A DNA stretch of 64,000 nt. Source: Sediminibacterium sp. Gen4 (GTDB lineage: Bacteria; Bacteroidota; Bacteroidia; Chitinophagales; Chitinophagaceae). Positions 43,168 to 54,700 of the stretch are shown piece after piece. Within the stretch, counting starts at the first letter, position 1. Every line of letters begins with the position of its first letter. The notes under the pieces are model-generated. The model did no database searches. It was not told the DNA's origin and saw nothing but the letters and a program-made list of their open reading frames with translations. Where the stretch lies: NCBI GenBank assembly GCA_013391385.1, contig JACBFI010000001.1:62001-126000 (forward strand), written 5' to 3'. The position numbers and the translations under genes were made by a program.

Positions 43168-43443
43168 TCAACCACCATGCTGCCAGCAATAACCGTTGTT
43201 TTTTGCTTTTCTTTTACACTGAGTTCCTTTTTTGGTGATTCCCTGGCAATGACCATCTTCACTAACAGTACTCTTATTAGAGTATCCTTCCACTTCAGTG
43301 TTTGAGGTATGTGTTAAGGAATCCATTTTTTGTTCGAGACGAGTGATGCGTTCATTGAGTTGTTTCGACTCAGTAACTTTTCCATTTGGATTATCGCAGG
43401 AGTGCAAAAGAGAAACAATAATGATCAGCAGTATATTCCTCAT
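43168..43443 (-). CDS. Lipoprotein with a C-terminal DUF5763-like zinc finger
   Basis: 91 residues. Lipobox LLHSC near residue 16, a coiled segment (LNERITRLEQKMDSL), then a C-terminal Cys/His module GHCQGITKKGTQCKRKAKNN followed by GYCWQHGG (three Cys plus His), matching the DUF5763 pattern. Overlaps the next gene by 4 nt (43440-43443). Function unknown. Confidence 0.75.
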   Translation of the reverse strand: MRNILLIIIVSLLHSCDNPNGKVTESKQLNERITRLEQKMDSLTHTSNTEVEGYSNKSTVSEDGHCQGITKKGTQCKRKAKNNGYCWQHGG

Positions 43444-44453
43444 TTTTGAGTATTAGTTAATTGGATGGTTTGATTATGATCAACAGAAGTATTGTTTTTT
43501 ACACTATCCTTCGATCCGAATTCTTTTTCCCAGATATAGCGTGTCATCACTCTCAAATGCCGAGTAGTTTCAATGGGATGTTTACCGCCGCTGGTAAAAA
43601 ACTCTCTATTCTTATTACCAAAATAATGTACCACTCCAATTGATTTCTCTGTGATGGTACTTAAATCGGTGATCTTTCTAAAATTTTTCCATCTCTCTTC
43701 ATTAAATAGAACCTTATCATTGTTGTCTTCGTCACAATCAATCCTCTCATAGTGATCACCTGTCCAATACATACAGTTACCACTTTTATCATAGAACCAA
43801 TAAATTCCTATTGAAAAAATCGAAACAAATAAGGCGACACCAATGATCAGCCATCTCTTATCTATTGTCACACTCTTTTTTCCTGTTCTTTTCTCACTAA
43901 CCGCATTTATTGGAACAACCGGTACTTGTTCATGAGTTGTTATTGCAATATTATTCTCCAACTCATTTCGCTGGGATTGACCCAATATATCATCGCTCTT
44001 ATCATCTGCTGCTGCTTCCATCTCTTGCGATACCTTTTCACCTACCTTATCATCACTATTTAAAATCGCTTTTTCCTTCTCGCTTAAAATTACATCCATT
44101 CCATACCGGTACGGTCTATGCGGAAAATCTATTAACCAGGCAAGTAGTTCTACATTTTTATCTTCTGTACTAAGTGCTATGCCCTTCAAATAATTAGAGA
44201 ATGCTTTAAACTTTTCTGTCGGAAAGTTTTCGATGGGAGTTAAGAATGAGCCATTCGCTGCGGCTGGTCCGAAAAAAGATCTAAGAACAGGTTCATCTTT
44301 TCTATCAGGTCTTTCCTTATAAACAGTAAGGCACTCTTTGCGGATACTTGCCGGTGTTGGCTGCTTCAACGCAGGAGAGAATTCGGGCGTACTGCGTAAC
44401 AATTGATAAGTACGAAATACCAGTTTGATGTATGCCGGGTGAGTCAGCCGCAT
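43440..44453 (-). CDS. Single-pass membrane protein of unknown function
   Basis: 337 residues. Cytoplasmic N-terminal 190 residues, then a transmembrane helix (about 202-222, WLIIGVALFVSIFSIGIYWF) and a periplasmic domain opening with GNCMYWTGDHYERIDCDED, a Cys-pair motif I have met in other Bacteroidota hypothetical proteins. Translationally coupled to the zinc-finger lipoprotein. Could be a signal-transducing anchor; no catalytic site seen. Confidence 0.65.
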   Translation of the reverse strand: MRLTHPAYIKLVFRTYQLLRSTPEFSPALKQPTPASIRKECLTVYKERPDRKDEPVLRSFFGPAAANGSFLTPIENFPTEKFKAFSNYLKGIALSTEDKNVELLAWLIDFPHRPYRYGMDVILSEKEKAILNSDDKVGEKVSQEMEAAADDKSDDILGQSQRNELENNIAITTHEQVPVVPINAVSEKRTGKKSVTIDKRWLIIGVALFVSIFSIGIYWFYDKSGNCMYWTGDHYERIDCDEDNNDKVLFNEERWKNFRKITDLSTITEKSIGVVHYFGNKNREFFTSGGKHPIETTRHLRVMTRYIWEKEFGSKDSVKNNTSVDHNQTIQLTNTQK

Positions 44454-44830
44454 ATAATTTCTCTTCCTTCTAAATGTACATAATAACCGGAATTTTTGGA
44501 ATTAGCGGATCAAAATAAGCTCCTAACCAGCGTTGAATTTTACGGTTTCCCGGAATCTTCGGAATCATTGGAATTACCGGAATCCATTGCTGATCAGGCT
44601 TTTAGGCGATGCTATGTTTGTATCATGATCGTTTGGTACCAGTTACAACATATCAAATGATCTGCAGAGTGCAGCGATCGCAGCGAGGTTAGCAAGTATG
44701 GGAAGTTGCTGGCCAAACTGCGATCAACGCCCTTCCTTCCCATCGTAAGAAGCGCTTCTTACAAAACAGTCTCTGCCGGGATCGCTACCCGGTACGGGCA
44801 ATTTTTTACCACATTTTAAATCATTCAACA
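44454..44830. other. 377-bp intergenic region with hairpins
   Basis: No gene. Contains short CCGGAAT direct repeats (44548-44585) and several small hairpins, for example AGAAGCGCTTCT near 44749 and CCGGGATCGCTACCCGG near 44777. More GC-rich than its neighbours. Confidence 0.45.
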
Positions 44831-45019
44831 ATGGTAGAACTATTGATATGGTTGGCTATATTCTTATGTATTAACCCAACCCAGACACCCGATAAAAACG
44901 GTAACTACAAAAAGGGACATACTACAACTGTTTCAACTACCGATGATACGGGTGGTGAAACAGGAAGTAATCCCAAACCACCAGTACCACCACCGCCACC
45001 ACCTCCCACAGGAGGTTAA
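44831..45019 (+). CDS. Small proline-rich protein
   Basis: 62 residues. Hydrophobic N-terminus (VELLIWLAIFLCINP) followed by a Thr/Gly/Lys-rich stretch and a C-terminal polyproline tail (KPPVPPPPPPPTGG). Probably exported or membrane-tethered. A clean terminator follows (45030-45060), which supports a real gene. Confidence 0.5.
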   Translation: MVELLIWLAIFLCINPTQTPDKNGNYKKGHTTTVSTTDDTGGETGSNPKPPVPPPPPPPTGG

Positions 45020-45029
45020 CAGGCAACAC

Positions 45030-45060
45030 AAAGGGCAGAAGTTATTCTGCCCTTTTTTAT
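45030..45060 (+). terminator. Terminator
   Basis: AAAGGGCAGAA...TTCTGCCCTTTTTT hairpin with T-run after the small proline-rich gene. Confidence 0.85.
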
Positions 45061-45081
45061 ATATTTAAGAAAACTAAATTC

Positions 45082-46749
45082 TTGAAAGTATCAAAAGGCC
45101 AATTGTTTGTCTTATTCATCTTACTTCTTTGGGGTTGCGGCATCAAGAAAGATAATACACCCGGGAAGTATACAGACTATGACAGAGGCAATTGGTATCA
45201 TCACCTGGGAAAATTGGATTCTGCTTTCCTGATGTACAATAGATATGTTGATAATGCCGATGATACACTTAAAAAAGGAACCGCATACAGGTTCATGGGT
45301 GATATGCAATGGGAAGCGGGCGATCTTCATGGCGCCGAAGAAAGTGCAACAGGCGCTATACGAACACTTGATACACTGAATACCGAACACCATAGCGAGC
45401 TATGCTTTACCTATCGCTTACTAGGCAATATCAATGTTGATCTTCAGCATTATGATGAAGCCATCAATATGTATAACAAGGCGATGCGTTTTTCAACAGA
45501 GGATAACTTTCCGCTTGAGTTAATGAATGATAAGGCCGTTGCACTTCAAAAAAAAGGAGCATACAATAAAGCCATTGCTATTTATGATTCCGTCCTACAA
45601 CTAAAAATCAGCAATCCATCTCTTTTTGCAAGAATATTGGATAACAGGGCCACCACAAAGTGGCGGTTGAACTCCAGCCATCCGGTATTACCCGAATTCT
45701 GGCAGGCACTACGCATACGAACCGATAGCCAATATCATCGTGGCTTAAATGCCAGCTATGCCCATCTGTCTGATTATTATGAAAAAATAAAACCCGATTC
45801 TGCTTTATGGTATGCCAACAAAATGTTGCAACAGGCATATATCATCCAAAGCCCTGCTGACAGGCTGGAAGCGATTGATAAGCTCATCAAACTTGATAAT
45901 GCCGCGGCTTCAAAGAAATGGTATAATCAATTTAAAAAACTAAATGACAGCCTGCAGCTTGCCAGAGATACAACCAGGAATCGCTTTGCACTCATTAGAT
46001 ATGATTCCCAAAAAAGCAAAGCAGACAATCTTGCATTAAAATCAAAAGTCACCACACAACGTCTATGGTTTTATGGATTGCTAGGGCTAGCGGCGATTGT
46101 AATTATTCTGCTTTGGAGCTGGTATAATAAACGCAAACGCCGCATCAAACAAGCAGCAGAACTATCCATAAGAGATTCGAAATTAAAAACCTCTCAAAAA
46201 GTACATGATGTTGTGGCCAATGGGCTTTACGGAATCATGAACGAACTGGAACACAGTGAGGACATTAAACGGGATCCCTTACTGACAAGAATTGAATCGT
46301 TGTATGAAAAATCAAGGGACATCTCGAAAGAAGAAATGAGTTTCGCAGATGACAAAGATTACGATAAACAGATCCATGCCCTGCTGAATGAATTTACTAA
46401 TGAGCAAACCCGGGTATTTGTAGTGGGCAACCAACCCGTATTCTGGAACAAGGTAACCAGTGTTCAAAAAGACCAGCTTTTATTGATTCTTCGCGAGATC
46501 ATGACCAATATGAAAAAACACAGTGGCGCAACCAACGTGGTCGTAAAATGTAAAGAAGACAACAACAGCGGAACGATCAGCTATAGCGATGATGGAAAAG
46601 GGTTTCCTGCAGACATTCAATACGGCAACGGATTGAACAATACGGTTAACCGTATTCAAGCATTGAACGGGGAGATTATTTTTGGAAAAAGCGATAAAGG
46701 CGGTGCATCGATTGCCATCCGCTTTCCGCTTCAATCCAGTAAAGTATGA
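45082..46749 (+). CDS. TPR-containing sensor histidine kinase
   Basis: 555 residues from a TTG at 45082; no ATG fits better. Lipoprotein-like signal (FVLFILLLWGCGIKK), periplasmic TPR array (about 30-310), one transmembrane helix (about 328-348, WFYGLLGLAAIVIILLWSW), then a HisKA-3-like dimerisation helix with His375 (SQKVHDVVANGLYG) and a HATPase domain (N box REIMTNMKKH, G1 box SYSDDGKGFP, GNGLNN). Works with the response regulator encoded by the overlapping next gene (ATGA). Stimulus unknown. Confidence 0.88.
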   Translation: MKVSKGQLFVLFILLLWGCGIKKDNTPGKYTDYDRGNWYHHLGKLDSAFLMYNRYVDNADDTLKKGTAYRFMGDMQWEAGDLHGAEESATGAIRTLDTLNTEHHSELCFTYRLLGNINVDLQHYDEAINMYNKAMRFSTEDNFPLELMNDKAVALQKKGAYNKAIAIYDSVLQLKISNPSLFARILDNRATTKWRLNSSHPVLPEFWQALRIRTDSQYHRGLNASYAHLSDYYEKIKPDSALWYANKMLQQAYIIQSPADRLEAIDKLIKLDNAAASKKWYNQFKKLNDSLQLARDTTRNRFALIRYDSQKSKADNLALKSKVTTQRLWFYGLLGLAAIVIILLWSWYNKRKRRIKQAAELSIRDSKLKTSQKVHDVVANGLYGIMNELEHSEDIKRDPLLTRIESLYEKSRDISKEEMSFADDKDYDKQIHALLNEFTNEQTRVFVVGNQPVFWNKVTSVQKDQLLLILREIMTNMKKHSGATNVVVKCKEDNNSGTISYSDDGKGFPADIQYGNGLNNTVNRIQALNGEIIFGKSDKGGASIAIRFPLQSSKV

Positions 46750-47411
46750 TTGATAAAGTTATTATTGCCGAAGACCAGGAGTTTACTAATCTATCGGTGC
46801 AGAAGACCATGGAAGACCTGAAAGTGAAACAGTATGATTATGCATTTTACTGTGACGATGCCTTTGCCAAAATTCAACTCGCTCAAAAAAAGGGAGAACC
46901 TTATGACCTCCTGATCACCGATCTCTCTTTTGAGGATGATGGAACTCCTCAGCAGATCCATGATGGAATTGAACTCATACGGGCTGTTCGTGCGATTCAA
47001 CCTAGTATTCTCATTTTGATATTATCGGGACAGCATCGTCCTGTCGATATACACAACCTATTTGAGCATAATGAGGTAGACGCCTATGTACGCAAAGCAA
47101 GACATGATGTGCAGGAATTAAAGTCGGCGATGCATGCACTTTCAAAAGGACAACGATACTATCCCAGATCATTGGCACAACAGATTAAGCGATCAAATAC
47201 CTACGAATTCACAGATTTCGATATTACGATTATCCGTTTGCTGAATGAGGGGTACCAGCAAAATGAAATACCTGCTTATCTTAAACAGCACAACATTAAA
47301 CCTTCCAGCTTAAGCAGCATTGAAAAACGCCTGAGTCAGATCAGAGAAGAGTTGGGTTTTTTAAATAACCAACAGTTGATGGTGTTTTGTAGCAATGCGG
47401 GTTTATTATAA
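46746..47411 (+). CDS. Response regulator (REC + HTH)
   Basis: 221 residues. Receiver domain (about 1-130) with acidic AED near residue 9, phosphoacceptor Asp59 in LLITDLSF, then Lys in YVRKARHD. The C-terminal part (about 155-221) is a helix-turn-helix of LuxR or sigma-4 type (DITIIRLLNEGYQQNEIPAYL). Cognate of the histidine kinase, with 4-nt overlap. Confidence 0.88.
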   Translation: MIDKVIIAEDQEFTNLSVQKTMEDLKVKQYDYAFYCDDAFAKIQLAQKKGEPYDLLITDLSFEDDGTPQQIHDGIELIRAVRAIQPSILILILSGQHRPVDIHNLFEHNEVDAYVRKARHDVQELKSAMHALSKGQRYYPRSLAQQIKRSNTYEFTDFDITIIRLLNEGYQQNEIPAYLKQHNIKPSSLSSIEKRLSQIREELGFLNNQQLMVFCSNAGLL

Positions 47412-47419
47412 ATGCGATA

Positions 47420-47509
47420 GGTGTTAGGTATTAGGAGTTAGGCGTTAGGAAGAGATACTACTGGTATTGTAAGATGGCGCTCCTAATCCCTAATACCTAA
47501 TCCCTCACC
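47420..47509. repeat. GTTAGG-rich inverted repeat
   Basis: Left arm 47420-47444 (GGTGTTAGGTATTAGGAG...) pairs imperfectly with right arm 47478-47509 (...CCTAATACCTAATCCC). Each arm is itself a run of TTAGG-like units. Likely a dispersed repeat or structured RNA downstream of the two-component operon. Confidence 0.6.
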
Positions 47510-47667
47510 CTTAATTGGCATTATAGCGAAAGAGCTATTTGCATCACTGGTAATTATTTTCAAAAAACATTTTATTCTTCCCTCTGGTTACGGTTTGCCG
47601 TAATAGAAATAGAAATCTGCCTATTAGTTTTGGATAGAGCCTGTCTTTATCAACCAAAACGAATCTT

Positions 47668-48435
47668 ATGCTCACTGCCCTAAAGCAACAAAAGCTACTC
47701 AATTCCCTGAAAGCCTACCGCAAAGATTTTTTAGATGGCAACATCAAAGAGCTGGATGAATCTGGTACCCGCATCATGATCAACCGTTTTCTTTCAGATG
47801 TATTGGGCTATAAGCAATTGGAAGAAATTAAAACAGAATACATGATCAAGGGTACATATGCCGATTATGTGATACAGGTAAATAAGAACAGGCATTTCCT
47901 CGTAGAAGTAAAAGCACTTTCTTTTCAGCTATCCGAAAAACATTTAAGGCAAACCGTCAACTATGGCGCCAATGAAGGCATTGAATACGCCTTGCTCACC
48001 AACGGAAAGAATTTCGAATTCTATAAGATCATTTTTGAACAACCCATATCATCGCGCTTAATATTTGCAATAGACCTGAGTGATGTTGCCAGCTTGAAAA
48101 ATGCAGCCAATCATTTGCAACACCTGCATAAAGAAAGTGTGGTGAAAAATTCCTTTAAACCACTCTGGAATAAATGCGAAGCCACTGACCCTTACAATAT
48201 TGCAGGTATCATCTGCTCTGACGAAGTATTAAAATGTATTAAGAAGCTGATTAAAACCCGGTACAATGAAAAGTGTGAGGATGAGATTATACTGGCTGCG
48301 GTGCATAAGATTATTGCGGATAAGATGGATGTGGGGTTGATAAAGCCGTTTAAAACTACGAAAGTGAGGGTGAAGAAGGAGAAGAATATCGTAGAAAATA
48401 AACAGATAGAACCACCTATTATCTCAGCGCAATAA
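47668..48435 (+). CDS. Solitary HsdR_N-type PD-(D/E)xK nuclease-like protein
   Basis: 255 residues. The N-terminal domain (about 1-130) resembles the type I restriction R-subunit nuclease domain: YADYVIQVNKNRHFLVEVKA provides the D...ExK core. The C-terminal 100 residues are lysine-rich and helical (KKLIKTRYNEKCEDEI). No methylase or specificity gene is near. It may be a stand-alone nuclease or a DNA-binding protein; function unknown. Confidence 0.75.
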   Translation: MLTALKQQKLLNSLKAYRKDFLDGNIKELDESGTRIMINRFLSDVLGYKQLEEIKTEYMIKGTYADYVIQVNKNRHFLVEVKALSFQLSEKHLRQTVNYGANEGIEYALLTNGKNFEFYKIIFEQPISSRLIFAIDLSDVASLKNAANHLQHLHKESVVKNSFKPLWNKCEATDPYNIAGIICSDEVLKCIKKLIKTRYNEKCEDEIILAAVHKIIADKMDVGLIKPFKTTKVRVKKEKNIVENKQIEPPIISAQ

Positions 48436-48738
48436 GTCATCAAAAGATTGAATCGAAAATAATAACAAGATAATATCGACAGGATCGAAATTAAAAAGAT
48501 TGATGTCTGTAATGAAAACGGGTACAATAGAAATAGATATTATACCACTTGTCATAAGGACTTTGATTATAGTGTGGCTTAATTTTTACTTGTTTACGTT
48601 TCATAAATAAGTAAAAAAAGACAGTGAAATAATTAATATAAATCAACGTAAGAATGATTATTTTTATTTCACTAATTGATGTTTAGATCGACCCCCTTCG
48701 ACTAACGATTTTTTATAGAACTAATTAATTTTTCTCGA
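48436..48738. other. 303-bp intergenic region
   Basis: AT-rich, no gene or clear hairpin recognised. It should contain the promoter of the giant secreted-protein gene. Confidence 0.4.
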
Positions 48739-51700
48739 ATGCGGGGTGTTTTTTTCATTATTCTTATCTGCACGTTTATTCCGACTATTTTATACTCACA
48801 AACAATATCCTATTCGGGATCATTAAATATTTGTTCAGGGCAAACGAAAACACTTACCATTGTTGATGCACCTCCTGGAGCAACTTTCAAATGGCTTAAA
48901 GATGATATTGAAATTATTCCAACTCAAACCGGCATTTCATTTAATGCAACTACATCCGGTAGTTACACAGCATTAATTAATAACTTAATAACTACTCCGC
49001 CTGTCGTTTTAGTCGTAAATACAAACCCAACAGCTAGTTTTACAGTTTCTTCACAAAATGATTGTGCTAATGTAAATACAACATTTACAAGTACATCTAC
49101 CGGTAGTACATTAACCTATGCCTGGAATTTTGGTGATCCTAATTCGGGAGCAGGTAATACATCAACTCTCCAAAATCCTGTAAAAGTATTTGTAGGTACA
49201 CCTGGTAATAGTACGCAAACATTTTCTGTTTCTTTAACTGTAACAGATGTTAATGGTTGTACAAATACCGTTACCAATAATATAGTGAAAAATCAACTAC
49301 CTAGTACTGCACTAGGCGGAACAGGTATAAAAACATATAATGACCAAACGTATTATGCAATATGTGGCTCAACGAGTGGTACATTTACTTTTTCAAATAC
49401 ATCTACTACATCAAGTACAAATACAAATTATAATATAACCTGGGGAAATGGGAACCCTAATTATTCTGCAAACTCTTTTACTAGCACAACTCAAACATAT
49501 AACACTGGAGTTTATACTTTAAACTATTCAGTAACTGGTGGAAATGGATGTGTTAATACGTCTGAAAAGAAGGTTTTCGTAGGATCAAATCCTAGTATTG
49601 GAACTTCAAATCCTGGATCTACATCAGTTTGTACTGGTCAAACATTAACATTCCCTATAAATGATGCTATAAATAATACTCCGGGAACAACTTACACTGT
49701 CAATTTTCATGACGGGACTGCACCATCTGTTTTTACTCATCCGGCTCCAGCAAATGTTTCACATACCTATCTATCAAATTCTTGTGGAATTAATAGTCTA
49801 ACATATTCTAATTCTTTTTACGTTTCTATTGTTGCATCAAATGCTTGTGAAACATCTACAGGTTTTGCTGCTCCTATTTATGTATCAGATGCGCCAGTAG
49901 CAAATTTTTCAATATCTCCCAGTAGCCCAGTTTGTGTAAATACGGTTGTAAATTTTACGGGTAATGCCACTTCTATTAAAGTAGCATCTAATTCAGGCTG
50001 TGCTAATAGCCAATCTATTTGGAGTATCACGCCGTCAACAGGTTGGGTATTACAGTCTGGTAGTATTTTAGGTATTGATAATGGTTTCAATGACCCCTCA
50101 TTATGGACAACGCCTGGATCAAACAATCTTTCAGTAAGATTTACTGCTGCTGGAACATATACAATAAAACTTAAAGTTGCGAATAGCACAAATTGCGGTT
50201 TTGATGAAATCACTAAAACAATTTGTGTCAATCCAATTCCTACCGCATCATTCACAGTTGATCAAACCATAGGCTGTAACAATCTTTTAGTAAAAACTAC
50301 AAATACAAGTCCTGCTCCATCTTGTGGAGTTAATACATATAATTGGAGTGTTTCCTATTCAGCAGCTTCCGGATGTTCTCCTTCTATTTCTTTAGTCAAT
50401 TATGTAACGGGTAATAGCACCTCTGAAAATCCGGAATTCTCCTTTGTTAATCCTGGAACCTATACTATCAATTTGGTTGTAACAAGTCCGGGGGGCTGTG
50501 TCTCAACAGCTGCAACAAGAACTATTACCGTAAAATCAAAACCTACTGTAACATTAAATGGTATTCCCACATCCATTTGTGTAGGTTCTATTTCACCTTC
50601 TGCCACGGTTGCTAATTGTAATGCTACCACTACCCCCACATATAGCTGGACTTTTACAGGAGGTAGTCCGGCTAGCTCAACAAGTGCCTCACCGGGTAGT
50701 ATTAGTTATGCTACACCAGGAACCTATACGATACAGTTAGATGTTACAAATGAATGTGGTACAACAACGGTAACACGCTCTATTGAAATTAGACCAATAC
50801 CTAATGCTACTGTACCTGCTAATCAGGAAATATGTACTGGTACATCAGTTGGATCATTCACATTTACTGGAAATGTTACAGGAACAAGTTTTGCATGGAC
50901 TAACAACCTCACATCTATCGGATTAGCCAGCTCTGGAAATACAGCTACTATTAATGCATTTACAGCAGTAAATAATACAAGTTCCCCGGTGGTTTCCACC
51001 ATTTCAGTTACTCCTTCTGCCGGGGGCTGTGCAGGTCCTCCAAATTCGTTTACAATAACAGTAAATCCAAGACCTCCAGCACCGGGTGTTACAAGTCCTG
51101 TTGCATATTGCTTAAATGCAACATCATCTACACTCACTGCATCTACAGTTCCCGGAAATACTGTTTTATGGTATAATAATATCGGATTAACTGGAGGCTC
51201 TACTACCGCTCCTACACCAAGTACCGCTGTTGCAGGCACTACTACTTATTATGTTACGCAAACAAATGCATTTACATGTAGAAGTAACTCTTCTGCAATT
51301 ACTGTAAATGTTACCAATGCAATCTCCAATAATACTATTACAGCAGACCAAACTATTTGTGCCGGAACAAACCCTTCGAGTCTTACCGGGACACCAACGG
51401 GTGGTACGGGTTCATTTATTTACCAATGGGAGTTTTCTACAAACGGCGGTGCATCTTGGTCCAATGTACCTAGCGGAGGTACAGCCTTGTCTTATAACCC
51501 TGGGCTAATCAGTACTACCACTACTTATAGACGACAAGTTTCTAGTGGCGCCTGTAATTCAACCTCTAATTCTATTACTATTACGGTAGTACCCTCTTTA
51601 GCGAATACCGGCATAGGAAGTCCGCAAACAATTTGCCAAGGAAGTCCAGTAGCCTTATTAACAGGCCAATTACCAACAGGTGGTAATGGCTCATATAGCT

Positions 51701-54700
51701 ATCAATGGGAAAGTTCAACCAATAATAGCACTTGGTCTATAATTTCTGGCGCAACACTACAAGATTATCAACCAACAGCAATTAGTTCAACTACCTATTT
51801 CAGAAGACGGGTAACAAGTGGTGTTTGTAATGTTGTTTCGTCAAGTGTTGCCGTTGTTGTTACGCCTGCATTATCCAATAATACGATTTCCAGTGATCAA
51901 ACTATTTGTATTGGATCTTCAGCAAATACACTTACAGGAACTAACGTTGTAGGAGGAAGCGGAACACTAGCCTATCAATGGCAGTTTTCAACCGATAATG
52001 GCACATCATGGATCAATGTACCCTCAAATGGAAATAACAGCTCTTATAATCCGGGAGTAATTTCCTCATCAACATCATATCGCAGAATAGTGAGTAGCGG
52101 TGCCTGTACACTTATTTCAAGTAATACCATTACCATTACAGTTTTACCTGCATTAACCAACTTTTCTATTTCAACTGATCAGCAAATTTGTGAAGGCAAT
52201 CCAACAGCGTTATTAGTAGGTCAATTACCAACAGGTGGTAATGGCTCATATAGCTATCAATGGGAAAGTTCAACCAATAATAGTACATGGAATACCATTA
52301 TTGGTGCAACTGTAAAAGATTATCAGCCACCTGTATTAACAACTACTACTTATTACCGTAGGAGAGTTACTAGTGGCGCTTGTTCGGTTATTTCTCCATC
52401 GGTTACCATTACTATCTATAATAATCCCAATGCTGGTACATTGTCGGCTTCGGTTATCAATGTTTGTCAAGGTGCAACCGTTTCTGTATCCACTTCTGGC
52501 GTTGTAGGTGTCATTCAAAAATGGCAATATAACTTGACTCCCACAGATAATAATACGTGGATAGATATTACTCAAACAAACAATACAGTATCATTTACCA
52601 ATATTCAAAATAGTTTTGGTGTTAGAGTAATAGTGAAACAATCAGGCTCTTGTACAAACGAGGCAATTAGTGCCATTACACAAGTAAATACATCTCCAAC
52701 AACAGTAGCAGGGGTTACATCTGGTAATGCAACCGTTTGTATTACAGGAAATAGTGGAACCATCAACTTATCTGGTCAAACAGGATCGGTCATTCGTTGG
52801 GAGCGTTCAACTAATAATGGTTCTAGTTGGACTACTTTAAATAATACTACAAACTCTTTAAATTATTTAAACCTAACAACAACAACTTTGTACAGAGCTG
52901 TTGTGCAAAGTGGGGTTTGTCCACAAGCTAATTCTACTGCAAGCACAATAACTGTTGTACCGGCAGTTACCCCTTCTAATGCTGGAATAGATCAAAGATT
53001 ATGTAATCAAACACAAGCAACACTTAACGGTAATACGCCTTCATTTGGAACGGGAGTCTGGAGTCAGGTATCCGGATCCACTGTAACAATCACAAACCCG
53101 TCATTACGAAATACTACCATAACTGGATTACAGCCTGGACAAACATATAGATTTAGTTGGGTGATCACTGGTCCTGGGGCTTGTCCTAGTTCTTCTGATG
53201 ATGTTGAGATTGTGAATACACCTGCTATTACAACAGCAAATGCCGGACCAGATAAAATTGTTTGTGCATTCATTTCTGGAAATGATTCTGTTTCACTTTC
53301 AGGGAATAATTTACTGAATCCCACATTTGAAACCGGCACATGGACATTACTTAGCCCAGTTCCTGCTGGTAGTTCTAGTACAATTCGCAACCTAAATAGT
53401 CCTACATCTGTATTTGTGTTTAATAGATCAGGTACTTACAGATTAGTGTGGTCAATTAGTAATAATGCTTGTGTAACAACAAGAGATACTACAGAAGTAA
53501 TTGTATTTGACAAGCCAATAACCGGTCCATTGGTTGCTTCTGCTAGCAAAGCTTGTGTTGGCAATGATATTCTAATAGCTGCGGGAAATTCATTTAGAGG
53601 TGTTGTTTCAAAATGGCAATATTCATTTAATCCTGCTATACCCTCAACCTGGATAGATACATCTGTAAACTCAACAACGATTAATTTTATAAATGTTCAA
53701 AAAAGTTTTTCAGCCAGAATCATTTCAATTTCGGCCGGTGTATCAAGAGGTTGTAATTTATCGGATACATCGGTAATTCCCATAGAGGTAGTTCCTGACT
53801 TTAATAATATTATTGATACTACCGATCTGACAGTATGTCCAGGACAAGCAGTTGCCATTGCAGGCCAATTACCCATTGGAGCATATAATGTTTTTGATTA
53901 CCAATGGCAACAAAGTAAAGACGGTAAAACTGATTGGGTGGATATTCCTGGTCAAACCGGAGCCAATTTAAATATGACTCCATTGTCAACAATCTATGTA
54001 AGAAGACTCGTCATTGTATCTCCCTGTATCAAGGCTAGTTCTTTGGTTTACATTTTTGTTAGACCCTCTGTTGGAAATTTTTTAATGTCAGACAGTGTTG
54101 GAACCTGCTTCCCATTCGATGTAACTTTTACCAATCTGGTACTACCTTCCTCAAAAACAACTTGGAATTTCGGTGATGGTGCATTCAATGAGGGTGATGT
54201 GGTTTCGCATACTTACAGGTCAACAGGGACTTTTCAAGTGGTTATGACAGCTCAATATCCCGGCGGATGTAGGTTTGAAGCAACAAGAACTGTTACCATA
54301 ACAGGACCTAAAGGTATTTTTCAGCATAATATTACTCCGGTATGTTTAAATGATGCCGCAAGATTTGAAGTGGCGGCTCCAGGCGTGGATTCTATTCGAT
54401 GGAATTTTGGTGATGGGACTGTACGGGTCTCTACTGAAAAAATTGTTTCCCATAAGTATGCTGCAGCAGGACCTTATTTCCCAACAGTTGATCTACTTGC
54501 AGGACCAGAAGGCAAGTGTAGAAGTCGGTTAAATGGCATTGATTCTATAAGAGTAGATAATGTTACTGGTGGATTTACAAATACAATTGAACAGGGTTGC
54601 GGTAATACCATTGTAGCTTTTACAGATAGGTCTACAGCTTTTTATGGAGTGAAGTCAATACAGTGGGATTTTGGAGATGGAAATAGTAGCAATAATAAAA

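Noticed and set aside
50823-51239. Minus-strand open frame of 138 codons inside the giant surface-protein gene
   Set aside because: Antisense to Thr/Ser-rich repeats, which keep the opposite strand open by composition; no independent support.
51328-52425. CRISPR-like regular repeat
   Set aside because: The repeats are coding, about 275 bp long and in frame within a secreted protein; no CRISPR array or cas gene was seen in the window.
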